From assembly GCA_030642845.1 (NCBI GenBank), contig DAOWMZ010000125.1, forward strand, positions 1 to 6,224: a stretch of DNA of 6,224 nt, in the 5' to 3' direction. Both the position numbers and the translations under genes were made by a program. The DNA is from Candidatus Zixiibacteriota bacterium. GTDB taxonomy: Bacteria; Zixibacteria; MSB-5A5; GN15; FEB-12. The notes beneath the pieces are model-generated. The model was given only the letters and a program-made list of their open reading frames with translations, ran no database searches and was not told where the DNA came from. Positions 1-4,178 of the stretch are shown piece by piece (within the stretch, counting starts at the first letter, position 1; every line of letters begins with the position of its first letter).

Positions 1-34
1 AAAATAATTTTATTAAACTTGCTATATGCAACCA

Positions 35-64
35 TTGATGGCACTATTACGTAGTCATTATAGA
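35..64 (+). promoter_or_regulatory. Weak candidate sigma70-type promoter for the LiaF-like gene
   Basis: A TTGATG hexamer at 35-40 is followed after 18 bases by TATAGA at 59-64, which would place transcription start roughly 25 bases before the ATG at 95. The match is moderate and the region is AT-rich, so a chance match is quite possible. No clear Shine-Dalgarno sequence is seen before the ATG at 95. Nothing else is recognised in bases 1-94. Confidence 0.3.
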
Positions 65-94
65 TGAATAAAAGAAAACTATTGGTTTATTGAT

Positions 95-805
95 ATGAAA
101 AGTAAAAGAAATACATTTGCATTTATAATGGTTATTGTCGGTGTTCTGCTTCTGTTAAGAGCGTTTGGTATAGATGACTTATTCAAATTTATTTTTCCTG
201 TAGGTATAATATTCCTTGGCTTCTGGTTAATCTTAAAAAAACGTAATCAACCATCTCACCTCAAGGATAATGACATACACATAAATATCAATACTGATTC
301 TGACAGCAGTTCATTTAATACATCGAATACTCAGTCATCATTTACATCCACACAGGATACAGGCAGTCAACAGAGTGAAACTTTTACCGAATCACCAAGG
401 TTTTCTGAACAGCCGGAAAACACAGGGGCTGACCGTCGAATACGCTACAGCAAGGTTTTGGGAGACATGTATATCGACTGCAAGAATATGAGCCTGCAAA
501 GTATGGAAATCTCTGCCGGAATAGGTGATGTGGAAATAAAAGTACACGGTGGCATTCTGAGTGACGGCTTAAATCGGATGGTCATTTCCGGCTTTATTGG
601 TGATTGCCGAATTATGATCCCTCCCGGTATGGAGATGTTTGCCCATTGCTCAAACTTTATCGGTGATGTAGAAGTTCTCGGAAAGCGAGCTTCAGGATTC
701 GGCAACAATATTGATGCCCAGACTACTAATTACAACACAGCACCTAAACGTCTTTATATTGCCGCTAATAATTTTATTGGTGATATAAGAATAATGACCA
801 TCTAA
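95..805 (+). CDS. LiaF-like two-TM membrane protein with C-terminal beta-repeat domain
   Basis: This 236-residue protein has three visible parts. Residues 8-22 and about 30-47 are hydrophobic and form a likely two-helix membrane hairpin with a basic KKR at its end, resembling the N-terminal membrane region of LiaI/LiaF-type proteins. Residues about 53-112 are a Ser/Thr/Asn/Gln-rich, low-complexity, probably disordered linker. Residues 115-236 resemble the LiaF C-terminal (cell wall-active antibiotics response, 'toastrack'-like) domain. This domain repeats a short strand motif of the form (F/I/L)-GD-x-x-(I/V), with Asp at 124, 145, 170, 191 and 230. In Firmicutes, LiaF inhibits the LiaRS envelope-stress two-component system. 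No sensor kinase or regulator is visible here, so the function in this organism is inferred only from domain type. No strong Shine-Dalgarno site precedes the start, but this ATG gives the usual short cytoplasmic N-terminus before the first helix. The gene converges on the minus-strand cluster. Other members of the broad DUF4097/LiaF-like group with unknown roles remain possible. Confidence 0.8.
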   Translation: MKSKRNTFAFIMVIVGVLLLLRAFGIDDLFKFIFPVGIIFLGFWLILKKRNQPSHLKDNDIHININTDSDSSSFNTSNTQSSFTSTQDTGSQQSETFTESPRFSEQPENTGADRRIRYSKVLGDMYIDCKNMSLQSMEISAGIGDVEIKVHGGILSDGLNRMVISGFIGDCRIMIPPGMEMFAHCSNFIGDVEVLGKRASGFGNNIDAQTTNYNTAPKRLYIAANNFIGDIRIMTI

Positions 806-830
806 CAATCTGTTTGTCAATCCCTGATTG

Positions 831-860
831 CGCTGTCAGCCCGCCCAGGCGGGTATCCTG
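831..860 (+). repeat. Short GC-rich hairpin repeat, copy 1
   Basis: This 30-base stretch matches the reverse complement of 3988-4017 at 25 of 30 positions. It begins CGCTGTCAG and contains a 6+6 inverted repeat, CCCGCC-CA-GGCGGG, at 840-853, followed by a TCCTG segment. The outermost pair of that stem is C-G here and T-A in the other copy, so pairing is preserved. It starts 25 bases after the stop of the LiaF-like gene and lies in the convergent gap at 806-883. A second small inverted repeat, CAATC-CCT-GATTG, lies just before it at 818-830. No T run follows on either strand, so this copy is not a convincing intrinsic terminator. Confidence 0.7.
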
Positions 861-883
861 GCTCACACCTGGTATGTTTTGCT

Positions 884-1072
884 TTATAAAGTTACGAACA
901 CATGAACCGTGGGTGTACTAAGATACATTTGATCGAAAATATCCAAAGATATTACAGTTTCATCGTCGGGTGTTAACAACATCGATTGAGAAATGCAAAC
1001 AGATGAGAACAACACAGCCGCTAACAATGACATTAACAATTGTATTATTTTTCTTTGATATGCCAACAACAT
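884..1072 (-). CDS. Small hypothetical secreted or membrane-anchored protein
   Basis: This 62-residue ORF is not recognised. Its N-terminus looks like a signal peptide: a positively charged start (QRK, residues 6-8), a hydrophobic stretch at about 9-24, and a plausible cleavage zone near CISQS at 26-30. That leaves only about 32 mature residues, acidic around DDE (36-38). A Cys at 26 lacks a proper lipobox. The start is supported by purine-rich Shine-Dalgarno-like sequence upstream (AGGGA ending 8 bases before the ATG, and AGAGG 3 bases before it). It begins 37 bases after the hslU stop in the same orientation, so it may be the last gene of that transcript. It could be a genuine small protein, the surviving 5' end of a decayed larger secreted protein, or a chance ORF. 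If it is not real, 806-1109 is a gene-free gap. Confidence 0.5.
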   Translation of the reverse strand: MLLAYQRKIIQLLMSLLAAVLFSSVCISQSMLLTPDDETVISLDIFDQMYLSTPTVHVFVTL

Positions 1073-1075
1073 TAG

Positions 1076-1085
1076 CCTCTTCCCT
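1076..1085 (-). promoter_or_regulatory. Shine-Dalgarno region of the small secreted-protein ORF
   Basis: On the minus strand the bases before the ATG read AGGGAAGAGG-CTA-ATG. The AGGGA element has good spacing (8 bases), while AGAGG is rather close (3 bases). This is the main sequence support, besides the signal peptide, that the short ORF at 884-1072 is translated. Confidence 0.45.
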
Positions 1086-1109
1086 ATCTACGATGAAGTG
1101 ATATTTTAC

Positions 1110-2459
1110 CTATAAAATATACCTGCTTAAATCTTCATCTTCTAATATAGACGTAAGAACCTTCTCAACCATCTTAGCCGAAATTTTAACTTTTTTCTTA
1201 TCCGAAGGGGGTTCATACAGAATATCTTCAAGGAGAGTAGTCATAACAGTATGAAGTCTTCGGGCTCCGATATTTTCCGACTCAGTGTTAACTTTCTCAG
1301 CAAAATAAGCAATTTTCTTAATTGCTCCCTTATCAAAAACGAGATCAACATTTTCAGTATCCATTAAAGCTTTGTATTGCTTTACCAAAGCAGCTTCCGG
1401 TTCGACAAGAATACGTTCAAAATCCTCTGCTGTTAGTGAATCCAGCTCCACTCTGATCGGGAATCTTCCCTGTAGTTCAGGGATAAGATCTGATGGTTTT
1501 GAACCATGAAATGCTCCGGCAGCAATAAATAAAATGTGGTCTGTTCTGACCATGCCATATTTGGTCATAACAGCACAGCCTTCTACAATAGGAAGGATGT
1601 CACGCTGGACACCTTCACGACTGACATCGGGACCTGTACGACTGTCATCTCCAGCTATTTTATCAATTTCATCAACAAAGATTATACCCGAATGCTGTAC
1701 CCGTTCCAACGCTTCAGATATGACATCATCCATGTTAGTAAGCTTATTGACCTCTTCGTTAAGAATATGCTTACGAGCATCTTTAATGTTCATTTTTCGC
1801 CGTTTTGTTTTCTGAGGCATTAATCCGGAGAACATCTCCTGAAAGTTAACTCCCATCTCTTCCATCCCCATCGGAGAAAAAATCTCTACAACCGGAAATT
1901 GTTTCTGGGGAGTATCAAGTTCAATTTCACGATCATCGAGCTTTCCATCAAGCAGAAGCTTCTTCAGCTTCTCACGGGTTTTAACAATTGAATCAATAGA
2001 TTTGGGATCAACTACTTCTCCCTGTTTTGCTTTAGGAACCGGAGTAAGAAGTAAATCAAGAAGTTTTTCGGTCGTGTTCTTTTCAGCTTTTTCTTTAAGG
2101 ATTGTTGATTTCTCTGTCTTGACCATATTGACGGAAATATCCACCAGATCACGAGCCATAGATTCAACATCACGTCCGACATAACCTACTTCGGTAAATT
2201 TGGAAGCTTCAACTTTGATAAACGGAGCTTTTGCCAGATCTGCCAAACGCCTGGCGATTTCGGTTTTGCCAACTCCGGTAGGGCCGATCATAATAATATT
2301 GTTGGGCATGATTTCATGGCGGATATCCTCGGCTACCTGACGTCGACGCCATCGATTTCTTAAAGCGATAGCAACCATTTTTTTGGCATTGCCCTGCCCG
2401 ATTATATGTTTGTCGAGAATAGCAACAATTTCTGCAGGAGTGGGATATGAATTATTCAT
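1110..2459 (-). CDS. hslU: HslU (ClpY), ATPase subunit of the HslUV protease
   Basis: This 449-residue AAA+ unfoldase recognises, unfolds and feeds substrates into the HslV peptidase in the cytoplasm. The length is normal for the family (E. coli 443). Visible elements are the N-terminal [16 protein letters not shown] segment (7-22), Walker A GPTGVGKT (59-66), the central-pore GYVG loop (92-95), an intermediate (I) domain at about 110-240, Walker B IIFVDEID (259-266), the conserved [17 protein letters not shown] region, here with [13 protein letters not shown] (275-287), the arginine finger in ELQGR (R332) and sensor 2 GARR (398-401). The C-terminus ends in LSRYIL, the tail that inserts into HslV pockets to activate it. 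Every key residue I looked for is present. Its ATG overlaps the hslV stop as ATGA (2456-2459), and the closest Shine-Dalgarno-like bases (GGTGA) lie far upstream, so translation is probably coupled to hslV. No terminator is evident directly after the TAG stop. Confidence 0.98.
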   Translation of the reverse strand: MNNSYPTPAEIVAILDKHIIGQGNAKKMVAIALRNRWRRRQVAEDIRHEIMPNNIIMIGPTGVGKTEIARRLADLAKAPFIKVEASKFTEVGYVGRDVESMARDLVDISVNMVKTEKSTILKEKAEKNTTEKLLDLLLTPVPKAKQGEVVDPKSIDSIVKTREKLKKLLLDGKLDDREIELDTPQKQFPVVEIFSPMGMEEMGVNFQEMFSGLMPQKTKRRKMNIKDARKHILNEEVNKLTNMDDVISEALERVQHSGIIFVDEIDKIAGDDSRTGPDVSREGVQRDILPIVEGCAVMTKYGMVRTDHILFIAAGAFHGSKPSDLIPELQGRFPIRVELDSLTAEDFERILVEPEAALVKQYKALMDTENVDLVFDKGAIKKIAYFAEKVNTESENIGARRLHTVMTTLLEDILYEPPSDKKKVKISAKMVEKVLTSILEDEDLSRYIL

Positions 2460-2992
2460 TTTATTGTTTTCACCGTTATTATATTGTTTGTATAGATACA
2501 GATATCCGATGCAATTTCCAATGCTTTATGAGCGATTTTGTCGGCTTTCATTTTTGGATTGGCAAAGATAAGAGCTCTGGCAGCAGCTAAAGCATATGAA
2601 CCACCAGATCCGATAGCTACAATATTATCGTCCGGTTCGACGACATCACCGTTGCCACTAAGAAGAAAAATATTTTTTTTGTCAGTAACGGCTATTACAG
2701 CTTCCAGTTTTTGAAGTACTTTATCCGTTCTCCATTCTTTGGCAAGCTCAACAGCAGCTTTAGGCAACCGCCCCGAACATTCCTCTAACTTTTTTTCCAG
2801 TAGTTCATAAAGAGCCAGTGCATCAGCTGCAGTTCCGGCAAATCCGGACAGGATAGCACCATCCTGCATGGTCCTGATTTTATTTGAGTTGGTTTTTAAA
2901 ATGGTATCATCAAAAGTTATCTGACCATCGCCAGCCATCGCAGCCATTCCATTATGTATCAAACCAATTATTGTCGTTGATCTTGATTTCAT
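2456..2992 (-). CDS. hslV: HslV (ClpQ), peptidase subunit of the HslUV protease
   Basis: This is a 178-residue N-terminal-nucleophile, proteasome-beta-like threonine peptidase that forms the double hexameric core of HslUV. The start is set at the ATG at 2992 because AGAGG lies 5 bases upstream and because the sequence from there aligns with the family. Residues MKSRS form a short propeptide, and removal exposes Thr6 as the catalytic Thr1 of a mature TTIIG N-terminus. In mature numbering the conserved D17 (AGDGQ), K33 and S124 (within GSGG) are all present, as is the [11 protein letters not shown] segment. An in-frame ATG at 3040 would add 16 residues and overlap xerC, which the family does not support. 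The gene lies 22 bases after the xerC stop and overlaps hslU by four bases. The Thr nucleophile resembles Proteobacterial HslV, while the 5-residue propeptide is longer than the single Met of E. coli. Confidence 0.98.
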   Translation of the reverse strand: MKSRSTTIIGLIHNGMAAMAGDGQITFDDTILKTNSNKIRTMQDGAILSGFAGTAADALALYELLEKKLEECSGRLPKAAVELAKEWRTDKVLQKLEAVIAVTDKKNIFLLSGNGDVVEPDDNIVAIGSGGSYALAAARALIFANPKMKADKIAHKALEIASDICIYTNNIITVKTIK

Positions 2993-2997
2993 ATTTT

Positions 2998-3002
2998 CCT
3001 CT
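2998..3002 (-). promoter_or_regulatory. Ribosome binding site that decides the hslV start
   Basis: On the minus strand AGAGG stands 5 bases before the ATG at 2992. It is the clearest Shine-Dalgarno site in the window and favours this start over the longer in-frame ATG at 3040 inside xerC. Confidence 0.75.
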
Positions 3003-3014
3003 ATATTTTTATTC

Positions 3015-3923
3015 TTACTCCCCCGATCTGGGGTGAGCATTTTTGTAAGCTTTTTTCATTGTCTCGGCTGTAACGTGGGTATATTTCTGGGTCGTTGAAA
3101 GCGACGCATGACCCAATATTTCTTTTATCAGCATTAAATCCGCACCATTTTCCAGAAGATGCGTAGCAAAAGAATGTCGTAATGTGTGGGGTGTAAAGTC
3201 AAGCCCTTTGCTCCGGCCAAATTTTTTCACCAGGCGATCTACCGAACGAGCACTGAGGGTATTGCCAAATTTATTAAGAAATAAAGAATCGGACTCAGAT
3301 TGCTTTTCACTTATAAAATTATCTCTTTTCTTCATATAGTGATTCAAATCTTTTAATGTCTCTTCTCCCAATGGAACCAGCCTGACTTTGTTCCCTTTAC
3401 CTGTGACGGTTATTGTGCCGTGTCTGCGATCAATATCACTGAGCCTTATATTTTTTAATTCTTCTCTTCTTATACCGGTAGCATATAACAATGCTACAAT
3501 TAAAAAATCTCTCATATAAAAATAACTTTTGGTATTCTTCTCAGTTGTTACAAGATCCAGCATTTGCTTGCTCTCTTTTTGAGTGACAAATGACGGAATT
3601 TTCTGAGCATACTTAATATTTGGCAGTTTAAATATGTACTTTTTAAATGAAGGTTTAATACTTAAGTACTTTTGAAATCCGGATAAGGCTGACAGAAAAC
3701 GGGCTAAGGAACGGTTTGAGACATTAGCTTCGGAGCGGCTTCTCAAATATAGTCTCAGATATAATGGATCATTCCTTGCCGAACCGGGAAGAGTCTCATA
3801 TTGCTTCTCAAGATGAACTACCCAGGGCTGTAAATCTCTTTTGTAAGCGGCAATCGTGTGGGGTGAGTATCCCTTCTGATTAGCCAGTACTTCAATATAT
3901 TTTTCAAGTTCTTTTTGTAACAT
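3015..3923 (-). CDS. xerC: XerC-type tyrosine recombinase (CodV-like)
   Basis: This 302-residue site-specific recombinase most likely resolves chromosome dimers at a dif site with a XerD partner. An N-terminal SAM-like core-binding domain (about 1-105) contains the GYSPHTIAAYKRDL motif (18-31). The C-terminal catalytic domain has the full set of active-site residues: R152 (GIRREEL), K176 (GKG), H246 and R249 (HTLRH), H272 (LGH) and nucleophile Y281. The spacing from the first His to the Tyr matches E. coli XerC. Assignment as XerC rather than XerD or an integrase rests on its length and on its place just before hslVU, as for codV in Bacillus. No dif-like site is seen nearby. The start is constrained by an in-frame TAA two codons upstream. 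No Shine-Dalgarno site precedes it, and a promoter match abuts the ATG, so it may be translated from a leaderless message. Confidence 0.9.
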   Translation of the reverse strand: MLQKELEKYIEVLANQKGYSPHTIAAYKRDLQPWVVHLEKQYETLPGSARNDPLYLRLYLRSRSEANVSNRSLARFLSALSGFQKYLSIKPSFKKYIFKLPNIKYAQKIPSFVTQKESKQMLDLVTTEKNTKSYFYMRDFLIVALLYATGIRREELKNIRLSDIDRRHGTITVTGKGNKVRLVPLGEETLKDLNHYMKKRDNFISEKQSESDSLFLNKFGNTLSARSVDRLVKKFGRSKGLDFTPHTLRHSFATHLLENGADLMLIKEILGHASLSTTQKYTHVTAETMKKAYKNAHPRSGE

Positions 3924-3931
3924 GGATTAAT

Positions 3932-3960
3932 ATGATAGAGGAAAATCGTTGAAGAATCAA
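3932..3960 (-). promoter_or_regulatory. Candidate sigma70-type promoter for xerC-hslV-hslU
   Basis: On the minus strand TTGATT (3960-3955) is followed by 17 bases and then TATCAT (3937-3932), a fair match to the -35/-10 consensus with optimal spacing. Only 8 bases separate the -10 hexamer from the xerC ATG at 3923, so the predicted start of transcription falls at or within about two bases of the initiation codon. It lies downstream of two terminator-like hairpins after topA, which makes a promoter here sensible. It is based only on sequence match in AT-rich DNA. Confidence 0.5.
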
Positions 3961-3976
3961 ATTAAATTACTGCCAT

Positions 3977-4015
3977 AAAAAAACTGTCAGGAAATCCGCC
4001 CAGGCGGACTGACAG
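3977..4015 (-). terminator. Intrinsic terminator-like hairpin between topA and xerC (distal)
   Basis: Read on the minus strand, CTGTCAG and CTGACAG (7 bp) form an outer stem. This encloses a TCCGCC/GGCGGA inner stem with an asymmetric TTTC bulge on the 3' side, and seven T residues (3983-3977) follow immediately. This is the classic stem-plus-T-run form, oriented to stop transcripts coming from topA. It overlaps copy 2 of the window's hairpin repeat, so this copy appears to serve as a terminator. The plus strand has no T run after the hairpin. Confidence 0.7.
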
Positions 4016-4017
4016 CG
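3988..4017 (-). repeat. Short GC-rich hairpin repeat, copy 2
   Basis: Read on the minus strand this is the counterpart of 831-860, with 25 of 30 identical bases. Two of the five differences (alignment positions 10 and 23) are a paired C-G to T-A change in the stem, and two more are the loop dinucleotide CA changed to TG. The core is TCCGCC-TG-GGCGGA. It lies on the same strand as topA, about 160 bases beyond its stop, and forms the inner part of the distal terminator hairpin. Confidence 0.7.
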
Positions 4018-4051
4018 TATTAACATTTTATCTTTGTGGTAACTCTATTAT

Positions 4052-4121
4052 GTGGGCGGCACATGTCCACATGTGCCCCTGTTTTATTTTATAGCAGCAG
4101 ATGTGGACATCTGCCAGCCAC
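4052..4121. repeat. BIME-like pair of inverted palindromic units
   Basis: The ends of this 70-base block are 19-base imperfect inverted repeats (4052-4070 and 4103-4121) that agree at 16 of 19 positions. One arm reads GTGGGCGGCACATGTCCAC, and the other, inverted, reads GTGGCTGGCAGATGTCCAC. Each arm also runs into its own perfect palindrome: GGCACATGT-CC-ACATGTGCC at 4058-4077 and GCAGATGT-GG-ACATCTGC at 4097-4114. The two units are therefore similar hairpins in opposite orientation, separated by an AT-rich spacer (about 4080-4093). This is the architecture of a bacterial interspersed mosaic element or a very small MITE-like element. It codes for nothing recognisable. Family membership needs other genomic copies, which I cannot see. 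Confidence 0.6.
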
Positions 4122-4124
4122 GTG

Positions 4125-4151
4125 AAAAAAAGGGCACAGCATGCTGTGCCC
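4125..4151 (-). terminator. topA: Intrinsic terminator of topA (proximal)
   Basis: A perfect 20-base palindrome, GGGCACAGCATGCTGTGCCC (4132-4151), is followed on the minus strand by seven T residues (4131-4125). It begins 27 bases after the topA stop codon and is oriented to end topA transcription. On the plus strand it is followed by CTAC and no T run. The stem shares the GGGCACA/TGTGCC ends seen in the neighbouring palindrome at 4058-4077, so it may derive from the same repeat family. Confidence 0.8.
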
Positions 4152-4178
4152 CTACAAAGAAAATAATAATCTTGTCAA

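Noticed and set aside
445..708. An 87-codon minus-strand ORF inside the LiaF-like gene
   Set aside because: It lies wholly antisense to a well-supported coding sequence and its translation, rich in Pro and Ile from the repeated GD strand codons, looks like a shadow.
806..883. The convergent gap as a bidirectional intrinsic terminator
   Set aside because: The CCCGCC/GGCGGG hairpin is GC-rich, but neither strand has a T run directly after it, so I record it only as a repeat.
1534..1823. Two overlapping plus-strand ORFs of 93-95 codons within hslU
   Set aside because: Both are antisense to the Walker B region of intact HslU and overlap each other in different frames, as expected of chance ORFs.
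3924..4178. A dif site or a CRISPR array in the repeat-rich gap next to xerC
   Set aside because: No 28-base dif-like pair of Xer arms is recognisable. The repeats are inverted palindromes of differing sequence, not regularly spaced direct repeats.
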